DNA from: Halobaculum rubrum
GTDB lineage: Archaea; Halobacteriota; Halobacteria; Halobacteriales; Haloferacaceae
DNA length: 64,000 nt
Assembly: GCF_019880225.1 (NCBI RefSeq)
Contig: NZ_CP082284.1
Span: forward strand, 1,550,001 to 1,614,000
Direction of reading: 5' to 3'
Shown here piece after piece: positions 9,047-16,398 of the stretch. The translations under genes and the position numbers were made by a program. Position 1 is the stretch's first letter. Every line of letters starts with the position of its first letter. Under the pieces are notes generated by a model. It had not been told where the DNA came from. It searched no databases and saw only the letters and a program-made list of their open reading frames with translations.

Positions 9047-9114
9047 GCGGGCTGGAAGGGATTCGAACCACGTCGCCGGCTCGCCCCGCTCGCCGTCGTC
9101 TACTTCGAATTCCT
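9047..9114 (-). repeat. Palindromic 3'-end repeat, tRNA-Lys copy 1 (distal)
   Basis: On the minus strand the unit runs from GAATTCGAA through GTAGACGACGGCGAGCGGGGC and GGCGTGGTTCG to a degenerate copy of the T-arm and acceptor 3' strand of the tRNA-Lys gene. The bases 9047-9069 match 9305-9327 of the true tRNA with one or two changes. The core GAAGTAGACGA ... GGCGTGGTTC is shared with the units at 9177, 13630 and 12348. Confidence 0.75.
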
Positions 9115-9176
9115 CGGACGCGGTCTGCTCGGCGGAGACGACTCGCTCCGCTCGTCGTCTCGGGCGCCTCACAAGA

Positions 9177-9246
9177 ACGGGCTGGGAGGGATCCGAACCA
9201 CGCCGCCGGCTCGCTCCGCTCGCCGTCGTCTACTTCGAATCCCTCG
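9177..9246 (-). repeat. Palindromic 3'-end repeat, tRNA-Lys copy 2 (proximal)
   Basis: This is the second unit, about 130 nt from copy 1 and 130 nt from the true tRNA 3' end. On the minus strand it has GGGATTCGAA, GTAGACGA, AGCGGAGCGAG, GGCGTGG and TTCGGATCCC followed by TCCCAGCCCG, the tRNA-Lys acceptor 3' strand. The arms GGGATTCGAA and TTCGGATCCC are almost perfectly complementary, so the unit folds into one long hairpin. Confidence 0.78.
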
Positions 9247-9305
9247 GACGCCGTTCGTGCGCCGCGGCTCCTCTCTTCGCTCGTCGCCGGTGCGGCGCAC
9301 AGAAG

Positions 9306-9413
9306 CGGGCTGGGAGGGATTCGAACCCCCGACCGTCCGGTGTCTTCCCCGCACGCACGCGCCGTCCGAACGGGTTAAAAGCCGGACGCTCTCCCTAACT
9401 GAGCTACCAGCCC
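9306..9413 (-). tRNA. tRNA-Lys (anticodon UUU) with a 34-nt intron
   Basis: The acceptor GGGCTGG pairs with CCAGCCC; the D arm GCTC/GAGC, the T arm with TTCGAAT and the anticodon stem TCCGG/CCGGA are all present. The anticodon loop is CTTTTAA with anticodon TTT at 9377-9379. The 3' half of the anticodon stem appears only after about 34 extra bases (9342-9375), inserted right after position 37, the canonical site for archaeal introns. Inside the intron CCCG and CGGG can form the short helix of a bulge-helix-bulge splice site. Without the intron the tRNA is 74 nt; CCA is not encoded. The exact splice points could shift by one base. Confidence 0.88.
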
Positions 9414-9524
9414 TCACCCGGTCTTACTGTCGTGCGCGCATAAGCGTTTACGAATGGCGACACCGACGGCGACCCGACCGCCGCCACCCACACGCCCTTG
9501 CCACCGGCGGTCGATCGACACCGC

Positions 9525-10835
9525 ATGACCGTTCCGGCCCTGCGGGACCTCACGACCCGGCTGTGCTCGTTCGAGACGACCGACGGCAACGAGGCGGCCG
9601 CCGCCGAGTGGCTCCGAGACCGCCTCGCGGACGCCGGCCTCGAGACGTACACGTGGGAAGCCGACCCCGAGCGACTCGCCGAGCACCCCTCGTTCCCGGA
9701 CGACCCCGCGGACATCGACGCCGCGGGCCGCCCGAGCGTCGCGGGCGTCCTCGAGTTCGGCGACCCGGACGCCGGCCGAACGCTCGTGCTCAACGGCCAC
9801 CTCGACGTGGTGCCAGCGGACGACGACCTCTGGACGAGCGACCCGTTCGACCCCGTGTGGGGCGAGGCCGGGGACGGCGCGGAAACGCTCACCTGCCGCG
9901 GCGCCGCCGACATGAAAGCCGCCGTCGCCGCCTGCGTCCACGCCGCCGTCGACCTCCGGGAGGGGGTCGAGTCCGGCGATCTCGATCTCGACGGTCGGGT
10001 CGTCGTCGAGGCGGTCGCCGGGGAGGAGGAAGGCGGTATCGGCGCGGCCGCGGCAGCGCTCGACTCGCCGTACCCGTTCGACCGCGACGCCGCCCTCGTC
10101 GCGGAGCCGACGGAGCTCCGCGCCGTCACCGCGACGGAGGGAACCGTCATGAAGCGCCTTCGGATCGCGGGCCGGAGCGCCCACGCCGCGACGCGGTGGA
10201 ACGGCGTCGACACGCTCCCGCTGTTCGAGACGATCAGGCGGGCGTTCATGAAACTTGAAACCGAGCGGTGCGAGCGCGTCACCCATCCGCTGTACGAGTC
10301 GTTCGACGTGCCGTGGCCGATCGTCTGCGGCCGGGTCGAGGCGGGGTCGTGGGCGTCGACCGTGCCGGGAACGCTGACCGCCGAGTGGCGGATCGGGGTC
10401 GCACCCGGCGAGACGGTCGACGAGGTGGAGGCGGAGTTCGAGGCCCGACTCGCCGAGGTGGTCGCGGACGACGAGTGGCTCTCCGAGCACCCGCCCGAGT
10501 TCGACCGCTTCTCGATCATGTTCGAGCCCGCCGAGATCGGCGCCGACGAGCCCGTCGTCCGGTCGTTGCAGGCGGCGATGACCGACGCCGGTGTGTCCGA
10601 CACCGCTCCCGCGGGGGCGACGTACGGCGCGGACAACCGACACTACATCGCCGCCGGGGTTCCGACGGTCGTGTTCGGCCCCGGGAGCATCGACCAGGCC
10701 CACTTCCCCGACGAGACGATCCGCTGGCCGGAGGTGGAGACGGCCCGAAACGTGATCCGCGACACCGCCGAGCGGTTCCTCGGCGGCAACGATAGCGACG
10801 GCACTGACCACAGTAACGGAACGAACGGGCGATAA
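9525..10835 (+). CDS. M20 family metallopeptidase (ArgE/DapE type)
   Basis: A 436-residue zinc hydrolase that cleaves an amide bond in small N-acyl amino acids or peptides. Dinuclear-zinc motifs: NGHLDVVPADD (first His and bridging region), RGAADMKAAVAA (bridging Asp), GEEEGGIGA (catalytic Glu), and near the end YGADNRHYIAAGVPTVVFGPG with the last His. The middle lid domain (IAGRSAHAATRWNGVDT) is present. The substrate (N-acetylornithine, succinyl-diaminopimelate or other) cannot be told. ATG 9525 is preferred to an in-frame upstream start because it begins the MTVPALRDLTTRLCSFET helix. Confidence 0.88.
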   Translation: MTVPALRDLTTRLCSFETTDGNEAAAAEWLRDRLADAGLETYTWEADPERLAEHPSFPDDPADIDAAGRPSVAGVLEFGDPDAGRTLVLNGHLDVVPADDDLWTSDPFDPVWGEAGDGAETLTCRGAADMKAAVAACVHAAVDLREGVESGDLDLDGRVVVEAVAGEEEGGIGAAAAALDSPYPFDRDAALVAEPTELRAVTATEGTVMKRLRIAGRSAHAATRWNGVDTLPLFETIRRAFMKLETERCERVTHPLYESFDVPWPIVCGRVEAGSWASTVPGTLTAEWRIGVAPGETVDEVEAEFEARLAEVVADDEWLSEHPPEFDRFSIMFEPAEIGADEPVVRSLQAAMTDAGVSDTAPAGATYGADNRHYIAAGVPTVVFGPGSIDQAHFPDETIRWPEVETARNVIRDTAERFLGGNDSDGTDHSNGTNGR

Positions 10836-10873
10836 AGCGACATTGTACGACAGCTCGGACGTCCCGGGGAGAC

Positions 10874-11569
10874 TCAGAGATCTCGGTACTCGTCGAGCGC
10901 GTCGGCGATCACGTCGCCCGGGTCCCGGTTCTCCAGCGACGCGCGGTCCCGGAGCCACCGATAGACATCGGGTGGCAGGTCGGCTCTGAGCTCGCCGGGG
11001 CTGCCGCCCTCGGCTCGGAGGGCCGCTTCCGGGGAGTCGCCGTCGTTGATCGCGCTGGCCGCGCGGCGCACCTCGCGGACGGTGAGGTCCGCATCGAGCA
11101 CGGCCCACGCGAGGTCGAAGCGCGCGTCGCCGGCGACGCGCGCGATGTGCTTGGCGGCAGTCGGCGCGATGTGCCCGCGGGCGACGTGCCGGCGGACCGA
11201 CTCGGGGAGGTCGTGCACGCGCGCCCACTTGCGGATGAACGACACCTGGACGCCGTCGCCGGCGGCCTCGGCGGCCGTCTTGTACGATCCGTGTCCGCGA
11301 ACGAGCGCGGCGCAGGCGGCCGCCCCGCGCAACATAACGACGTTGTCGTCGCCGGCGACGGCCTCGCTGGCGAACCGTCGGACGGTGTCGGCCGCCCGCT
11401 CGAGGCTCTCGGGGTCGCCGGGATCGAAGCGTGCGGCCCGTTCGGCGCGCTCGCCGGTGACGGCCGGATCGCCGCGGACGACGGGCTCGCCGATCTCCGC
11501 CTCGCGGTCGGCGCGACGGCGCCGCTCGCCGTTGCCGTCGTGGCCGTCTCCGGGCCGCTCGTGACTCAT
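10874..11569 (-). CDS. ParB-type helix-turn-helix protein, haloarchaeal
   Basis: A 231-residue protein without a recognised name. Residues 90-160 resemble the HTH and adjoining helices of ParB/KorB: KTAAEAAG ... SFIRKWARVHDLPESVRRHV, then ARGHIAPTAAKHIARV, which follows the ParB pattern of an exit region with conserved Ala and His. The C-terminal 30 residues (PPDVYRWLRDRASLENRDPGDVIADALDEY) look like a short ribbon-helix-helix-type segment. The first 40 residues are charged filler. There is no ParA or Walker protein next to it, so a chromosomal DNA-binding role is inferred, not shown. Confidence 0.7.
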   Translation of the reverse strand: MSHERPGDGHDGNGERRRRADREAEIGEPVVRGDPAVTGERAERAARFDPGDPESLERAADTVRRFASEAVAGDDNVVMLRGAAACAALVRGHGSYKTAAEAAGDGVQVSFIRKWARVHDLPESVRRHVARGHIAPTAAKHIARVAGDARFDLAWAVLDADLTVREVRRAASAINDGDSPEAALRAEGGSPGELRADLPPDVYRWLRDRASLENRDPGDVIADALDEYRDL

Positions 11570-11718
11570 CGTCCATTCGTGGGCTCTACCGCCTCAAAAG
11601 GGTCCCGGGGGTGGCTGTCCCTGCCGTCATCTGTGACGCCGAACGGGAGTCGACCACCCGGCGTCTCGTGGCCTCGATACATCGACGCCGCTTTGCCCGG
11701 GCCGCTCCGAGCGCGGGT

Positions 11719-12348
11719 ATGCTCCGCTACGTCACGACGAACCCGGGAAAGGTCCGCGAGGCCCGCGAGTACCTCGGCGACGAGGTGTCACAACTCGACT
11801 TCGACTACACCGAGATCCAAGCACCCGATCTCGCGCCCATCGCCGCCCACGGCGCCCGCGAGGCGTACCGCCACGCCGGCGAGCCCGTCCTCGTCGACGA
11901 CGCCGGGCTGTTCGTCCGCGGATTCGACGGCTTTCCCGGCCCGTACTCCGCGTACGTCGAAGACACGATCGGCGTCGAGGCCGTCCGACGGCTCGTCGAC
12001 GCCGAGCTCGACGACCGTCGCGCCGAGTTCCGCTGTGTGCTCGCGTACTGCGACGGCGAGCAGTTCGACGCCAGCCCCGACCCTGTCGACCGCGACGAGC
12101 GCGTCGTCGCGGCCGCAACCGGGGCCGAGCGCGGCGACGAGGAGACGGAGCCGCTTCCGGTGAAGCTGTTCGAGGGCGTCGTCCGCGGCGAGATCGTCGA
12201 GGCGCGCGGCGACGGCGGCTTCGGCTACGACCCGATCTTCGCGTACGACGGATCGACGCTCGCCGAGATGGACGCCGCCGAGAAGAACGCGATCTCCCAT
12301 CGCGGGCGGGCGTTGGAGAAGTTCGGGGAGTGGTTCCAGGAACGGTAG
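11719..12348 (+). CDS. XTP/dITP diphosphatase (HAM1/RdgB/ITPA family)
   Basis: A 209-residue house-cleaning enzyme that hydrolyses dITP, ITP and XTP to monophosphates. The family signatures are intact: TTNPGKVREAREYL at the start, DDAGLFVRGFDGFPGPYSA (catalytic Asp pair), GDGGFGYDPIF and EKNAISHRGRALEKF. An 18-residue acidic insert (about 128-147) is haloarchaeal. ATG 11719 begins the first beta strand; 36 upstream in-frame codons lack family similarity. The last codons form one arm of an inverted repeat whose loop holds the stop codon. Confidence 0.92.
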   Translation: MLRYVTTNPGKVREAREYLGDEVSQLDFDYTEIQAPDLAPIAAHGAREAYRHAGEPVLVDDAGLFVRGFDGFPGPYSAYVEDTIGVEAVRRLVDAELDDRRAEFRCVLAYCDGEQFDASPDPVDRDERVVAAATGAERGDEETEPLPVKLFEGVVRGEIVEARGDGGFGYDPIFAYDGSTLAEMDAAEKNAISHRGRALEKFGEWFQER

Positions 12349-12398
12349 TTCCTGGAAGTAGACGAGACCCGAGCGAAGCGAGGATCTCGGCGTGGTTC
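12334..12398 (+). repeat. Palindromic 3'-end repeat at the end of the HAM1 gene
   Basis: TTCCAGGAAC (12334-12343, last sense codons of the gene) and GTTCCTGGAA (12348-12357) form a perfect 10-bp stem with the loop GGTA that leads into the stop codon. Directly joined are GAAGTAGACGAG (12355-12366), AGCGAAGCGAG (12372-12382) and CTCGGCGTGGTTC (12386-12398). These three blocks occur, same order and spacing within a few bases, next to tRNA-Gly and tRNA-Lys. Confidence 0.75.
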
Positions 12399-12501
12399 GC
12401 TGAGCGATAGCGAGGCAAACTACGGAGGACAAGCGAGCGAAGCGACACGGATCCGTGCCGTGAACGCCGACGCTAAGCCGTCGCCGTCGCAACGCGAGCG
12501 C

Positions 12502-13224
12502 ATGTCCCGCGCGGTCGCCATCAACGTCGCCGCCAACACGAACCTCCCGGGTCGCTGCGGGCCGGTGTACCCGGACGGCTCGTTCGTGTACGTCCCGATC
12601 CCCGATCGCGAGCCGACGGCCGAACCGGTCCCTACCTACGAGGACCTCGACCTCGCGGCGTACGTTCCCGACGACGCGGTCGATCTGCCCGTTCATGTCG
12701 ATCCGGAGTTCGCGGGCGCGCTCGGCCGCGAGTCGTACACCTACGGCGACCCGCACGGCGTCAAAGCCGGTCCGATCTCGGGACTGGAACCAGGGGACTC
12801 TCTGTTGTTCTACGCGACGTTGACCGTCCACGGGGACGAGCACGACCGAGCCGAGTGGCTCCCGCCGGAGTGGGGCTGTTTCCTGATCGGGGAGTTCCGG
12901 GTCGCGGAGGTCCTCACCGGCGACGAGTATCGGGAGGGCAACGCCGCGACCCGGGACCGGTTCGCCTCGAACGCCCACGCTCGACGGGAGTCGTTCGACG
13001 CGGCCGTGCTCGTCCGCGGCGATCCCGAGGGCTCGCGGCTGTTCGACCGCGCGGTCCCGCTGTCGACCCCCGCCGGCGGCACCGACGCGAACCGGCTGGT
13101 CACCGAGCTCTCGAACGACTCCGGGAAGGGACCGTGGTGGCGGCGCGTCCTCCGCTACGACGCCGACGCGACCGCGACGCTGCGCGAGCGGATCGACGCG
13201 GACCCGGCCGACTGGCCGGCGTGA
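12502..13224 (+). CDS. Nmad3-like nucleotide modification-associated protein
   Basis: A 240-residue soluble protein. The N-terminus NVAANTNLPGRCGPVYPDGSFVYVPIPD has the pattern I recall for nucleotide modification associated domain 3 (Nmad3), a family found near DNA base-modification systems in phages and bacteria. Haloarchaea carry a chromosomal version with no modification genes nearby, as here. Other landmarks are LEPGDSLLFYATL, PEWGCFLIGEFRVAEVL and a C-terminal GPWWRRVLRYD. The function is not established. ATG 12502 was chosen; 14 upstream in-frame codons are atypical. Confidence 0.72.
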   Translation: MSRAVAINVAANTNLPGRCGPVYPDGSFVYVPIPDREPTAEPVPTYEDLDLAAYVPDDAVDLPVHVDPEFAGALGRESYTYGDPHGVKAGPISGLEPGDSLLFYATLTVHGDEHDRAEWLPPEWGCFLIGEFRVAEVLTGDEYREGNAATRDRFASNAHARRESFDAAVLVRGDPEGSRLFDRAVPLSTPAGGTDANRLVTELSNDSGKGPWWRRVLRYDADATATLRERIDADPADWPA

Positions 13225-13264
13225 CCCGAGACGGTTGTTCCGGCCGGCCCGCTGACGACGATCG

Positions 13265-13525
13265 CTACCCGATCACGCTGTGGTGGTAGGCCCACCCCCA
13301 CACGAAGGTGAGGACGACGAGGAGGCCCACGGCAGCCACGCCCGCCACCGTGTCCGTCGCGCTCGTTACGCCGACGCGGTCGACGAGCTGGACTCCCGCC
13401 GTGCTGGCGTACGCCACGAGGTCGCGCGTGCTCACGAAGTGCTTCAGGACGTCCTTCAGGTACGAGGCGGACACCATCGCCGCCAGCGCGGCGATCGCGT
13501 GCGAGACTCCGGTTCGGTGGGGCAT
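13265..13525 (-). CDS. Small two-helix membrane protein, unknown
   Basis: An 86-residue protein with a moderately hydrophobic helix at 8-25 (HAIAALAAMVSASYLKDVL) and a clear transmembrane helix at about 58-80 (DTVAGVAAVGLLVVLTFVWGWAYHH). I do not recognise the family. It sits alone between the convergent Nmad3-like gene and the tRNA-Gly repeat region. A protein of this type and length is common in haloarchaea and the reading frame is free of rare patterns, so I consider it real but weakly supported. Confidence 0.6.
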   Translation of the reverse strand: MPHRTGVSHAIAALAAMVSASYLKDVLKHFVSTRDLVAYASTAGVQLVDRVGVTSATDTVAGVAAVGLLVVLTFVWGWAYHHSVIG

Positions 13526-13629
13526 ACGTCGCTGTGGTCACGTCGGGGTGATATAGGTTGCCGCCGGTGAAGGGGGTGCTCGGCGTCGCGTCCGGCGACG
13601 GCGTGGCCGTTTCGTTCGAGCCTCGGAAG

Positions 13630-13705
13630 AATGCGCCGTCCGGGAATTGAACCACGCCGAGACGTGCTCGCTTCGCTGTGTGCGACTCGTCTACTTCAAT
13701 TCCCG
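13630..13705 (-). repeat. Palindromic 3'-end repeat with second copy of the tRNA-Gly 3' end
   Basis: The 24 bases 13630-13653 repeat 13737-13760, the tRNA-Gly 3' strand of T arm and acceptor plus two flanking bases, without a mismatch; distance 107 nt. The arm CGGGAATTGAA (13641-13651) is complementary to TTCAATTCCCG (13695-13705). Between them, on the minus strand, lie GTAGACGAG, AGCGAAGCGAG and TCTCGGCGTGG, the same core as at 12355-12398 and 9047-9246. Confidence 0.8.
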
Positions 13706-13738
13706 TCGGCGATTTCGCCTCGCTTCGCTCGGCAGAAA

Positions 13739-13809
13739 TGCGCCGTCCGGGAATTGAACCCGGGCTATTAGCTTGGGAAGCTAATGTCCTACCACTGGAC
13801 CAACGGCGC
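13739..13809 (-). tRNA. tRNA-Gly (anticodon CCC)
   Basis: A 71-nt cloverleaf without intron: acceptor GCGCCGT/ACGGCGC, D arm with GTCC/GGAC, anticodon stem TTAGC/GCTAA around TTCCCAA (anticodon CCC), and T arm CCGGG/CCCGG around TTCAATT. It is encoded on the minus strand and followed downstream by a repeat unit that duplicates its 3' end. Confidence 0.93.
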
Positions 13810-14043
13810 GCTCGTTCGTTTCACTCACTCGCGCCCCGAGGCTCGCGATTCCTCCGGAATCGCTCACCAACGGCGCTCGTCTGCTCGGGATCTCCGACCG
13901 GCGGGGCGCTCGTGTGTATTACGCCCTTTCCCATCGCAACACTTCAACTAATCGGTCGCCGGCGTCGCCGCGGAACTGGACGCGCGTCCACGATCCGTGG
14001 TCACGAGGGAACTATTTGTTCGACGGCGACCTACCCGGAGCCG

Positions 14044-14877
14044 ATGAGCGAATCCGTCCTGTTGGAGGAGGAATCGACCCCGTTGGACCTGCGGTTCTCC
14101 GCCGCCGAACTCGACCGGGTGCACGGGCACGTCACCGACTTCATCGCCGAGCAGGTCGACGCCGCGGGGGCGGAGGGGGCGGTGCTCGGGCTCTCCGGCG
14201 GGATCGACTCGACGACGGTCGCGTACCTCGCGGCCGACGCGCTCGGCGCCGAGAACCTCCGCGGGCTGGTGATGCCGGGGTCGGTCAACGCCGACGAGAA
14301 CATGGGCGACGCCGAGCGCGTCGCCGAGGATCTCGGCATCGAGCACGACGTGATCGAGATCGAACCCATCGCCGAGGCGTTCTACGACGCGCTCCCGGCG
14401 GCGGCCGACGAGAAGATGGCCGAGAGCAACGTCCGCGTGCGCGTCCGAGCAGTCTGCAACTACTTCGCCGCCAACGCCGACGGCCGCCTCGTGCTCGGGA
14501 CGGGCAACCGCAGCGAGGCGCTCACGGGCTACTTCACGAAGTACGGCGACGGGGCGGTCGACTGCCATCCCCTCGGGAACCTCTACAAACAGCAGGTACG
14601 GCAGCTCGCCGCCCACGCCGGCGTTCCACACGACCTCGTGATGAAGACGCCCTCGGCGGAGATGTGGGCCGGCCAGACCGACGAGGCGGAACTGGGGCTC
14701 GACTACGACACGCTCGATGCGGTGCTCGCGCTCCACGTCGACGGGCCGCTGTCGACGGCCGCCACCGTCCGCAAGCTCGACGTGACCGAGGAACAGGTCG
14801 CCCGGGTCGAGGAACTGTACGAGTCCTCGAAACACAAGCGCGCGGTGCCGCCCGCGCCCGCCGAGTTGACGCTGTAG
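14044..14877 (+). CDS. nadE: NAD+ synthetase, ammonia-dependent
   Basis: A 277-residue enzyme that makes NAD+ from deamido-NAD+, ATP and ammonia; the glutaminase domain of the long form is absent. The PP-loop is LGLSGGIDSTTVAYLAADALG (near residue 50). Other family motifs: MPGSVNADENMGDAERVAEDLGI, VLGTGNRSEALTGYFTKYGDGAVDCHPLGNLYKQQVRQLA and KTPSAEMWAGQTDEAELG. A TATA-like ACTATTTGT (14011-14019) is 29 nt before ATG 14044, so the mRNA is leaderless and the long upstream in-frame extension is not coding. Confidence 0.95.
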   Translation: MSESVLLEEESTPLDLRFSAAELDRVHGHVTDFIAEQVDAAGAEGAVLGLSGGIDSTTVAYLAADALGAENLRGLVMPGSVNADENMGDAERVAEDLGIEHDVIEIEPIAEAFYDALPAAADEKMAESNVRVRVRAVCNYFAANADGRLVLGTGNRSEALTGYFTKYGDGAVDCHPLGNLYKQQVRQLAAHAGVPHDLVMKTPSAEMWAGQTDEAELGLDYDTLDAVLALHVDGPLSTAATVRKLDVTEEQVARVEELYESSKHKRAVPPAPAELTL

Positions 14878-15004
14878 CGCCGCCGGACGCGTCCGGGGCG
14901 CGTTGATCTCCTCCGGCCCTCACCGCCCGGCGTCGGTCTCCCCCGGATCCGACCGCCCGATAGCTGGGAGAAAGGATTTACCGCCGGGAGCGGACCTGCC
15001 GGGC

Positions 15005-16363
15005 GTGTCCCCCTTCCATTTCCCCTCCCCCCGTGCCGCCGTCGCGCTCGCGCTCGCGGCCCTGTTCGTCGCGGGCGGCGTCGCCGTCCCGGCGCTCGCC
15101 AGCCCGGCCCCGGTTTCGGCGTGTTCGCCGTGCGACGACGGGTTCGTCCACGCCGCCGCGGAGCACGGGCTCGACACCGGCGTCGCAGAGAGCGAGGCGA
15201 CCGTCCGCGTCCACCGCAATGACTCCGCGACGTGGCGGGTTCGCGTCGTTCCGACGAACGAGTCCGCGCTGAACCGCCTCGCCGAGAACGAGTCGCTCGC
15301 CCGCGCCGTCGCCGGCGACAGCTTCGGCGTCCGCTACGGCGGCGGGATCGACGGCCGGCTCCTCGCGGCCGACGTTCGCGACGGCGCGTTCCTGGTCCGG
15401 TACCGCACGTCCGGCGTCGTCGATGAGGGCCCGCTCGGAACGAGCGTGTTGACCTACTTCCGTGACGACCCCGGCGGGTACGTCTACACGGACCTCGGCG
15501 CGGACGAACTGACCGTCGTCGGCCCCGAGGGAACGACCGTCGCTCGCGGGTTCGGCGAGGTCGAGGGCCGCCGGATGACCGCGACCGCGCTCCCGGACGC
15601 CCGCGACGGCCCGTTCGTCGTCTTCGCCCCGACGGGAACGCCCGCCCCCGGACTCGTCGGGACGCTCGCGGTTCTGGAGGCGCTCGCCGGCGTCGTCGCC
15701 CGCAACCTCCTCGCGTTCGTCCTCGTCCCCGGCGGCGTCGCCGTCGGCGGACTGGTCGCCCTCCGTCGGGTCGCCGATCCCGCTCGCGATCGCGACCCGC
15801 GGCGTCTCGGCGGCGCCGTCGCCGTCGGCGGAGCCGTCGTCGTCGTCGCGACGCTCGTCGCCGAGGGGGGCGTACTACTCGGGGTGACCGGAAACCTCCT
15901 GGTCGGCGTCGCCGTCGGAACGGTTCCCCTCGGACTCGGCGTGGCTGTCGCCGTCACCGCGACACGGCGGACGCTCACCGTCCGTCGGCTGCTTGGCGTC
16001 GGCGTCGTCCTCGCAGCGGTGGTCGCCGCGGGCGGCGCCCCCGCGCTCGGCGGCGATGTTCACGCCGCGCTCGCGCTGGGCGGGGCGCTCCTGCCGGCGG
16101 TCGCGGCGATCGGGCGTGCTGACGCGGTCGGTGGGGACGGCACCCGAACGGTCGCCGCGCTGGGGGTCGTGCTGTTCGCGGCGCTCCTCGTGCTCGCCCC
16201 GCTGACGGCGCTGGGCGGGACGCTGTTCCTGCTCGGTCCCGTCCTGCTGACGCTTGCGGCCGGCGCGTTCGTCCTCGCGGCGGTTCCGCTGTACCTCCTC
16301 GGCGGAGCCAGCGTCGGGGCGGACCCGGGGACGTCGACCCCGGACCGTCGGACCTCGGCGTGA
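15005..16363 (+). CDS. Multi-pass membrane protein with extracytoplasmic N-domain
   Basis: A 452-residue protein I do not recognise. A signal peptide or first helix (RAAVALALAALFVAGGVAVPALA) is followed by a Cys pair (CSPCDDGF) and a soluble domain to about residue 215 with strands such as WRVRVVPTNESALNRLAENESLARAV and YVYTDLGADELTVVGPEGTTVARGFGEVEG. From about 220 to 440 there are seven or eight hydrophobic helices rich in Ala/Val/Leu/Gly. GTG 15005 is preferred because a TATA-like GGATTTACC lies about 27 nt upstream and the signal peptide starts there. Confidence 0.75.
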   Translation: MSPFHFPSPRAAVALALAALFVAGGVAVPALASPAPVSACSPCDDGFVHAAAEHGLDTGVAESEATVRVHRNDSATWRVRVVPTNESALNRLAENESLARAVAGDSFGVRYGGGIDGRLLAADVRDGAFLVRYRTSGVVDEGPLGTSVLTYFRDDPGGYVYTDLGADELTVVGPEGTTVARGFGEVEGRRMTATALPDARDGPFVVFAPTGTPAPGLVGTLAVLEALAGVVARNLLAFVLVPGGVAVGGLVALRRVADPARDRDPRRLGGAVAVGGAVVVVATLVAEGGVLLGVTGNLLVGVAVGTVPLGLGVAVAVTATRRTLTVRRLLGVGVVLAAVVAAGGAPALGGDVHAALALGGALLPAVAAIGRADAVGGDGTRTVAALGVVLFAALLVLAPLTALGGTLFLLGPVLLTLAAGAFVLAAVPLYLLGGASVGADPGTSTPDRRTSA

Positions 16364-16398
16364 GCGGCCGCGGTATCGGACCGAATTCCTGAACCGTG

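Larger units (their letters stand above)
8988..9305. other. Gene-free stretch holding degenerate tRNA-Lys 3'-end copies
   Basis: No protein gene. The interval consists almost entirely of two tandem repeat units of about 130 bases, each starting with a copy of the tRNA-Lys 3' end and each followed by a GC-rich stem-loop: GAGACGAC/GTCGTCTC (9135-9142 and 9154-9161) and GTGCGCCGC/GCGGCGCAC (9257-9265 and 9292-9300). Confidence 0.75.

Noticed and set aside
9047-9327. Possible CRISPR array (three similar blocks at regular steps)
   Set aside because: Blocks are copies of a tRNA 3' end, are not identical, and the spacing of 130 nt with hairpins is wrong for CRISPR. No cas genes nearby.
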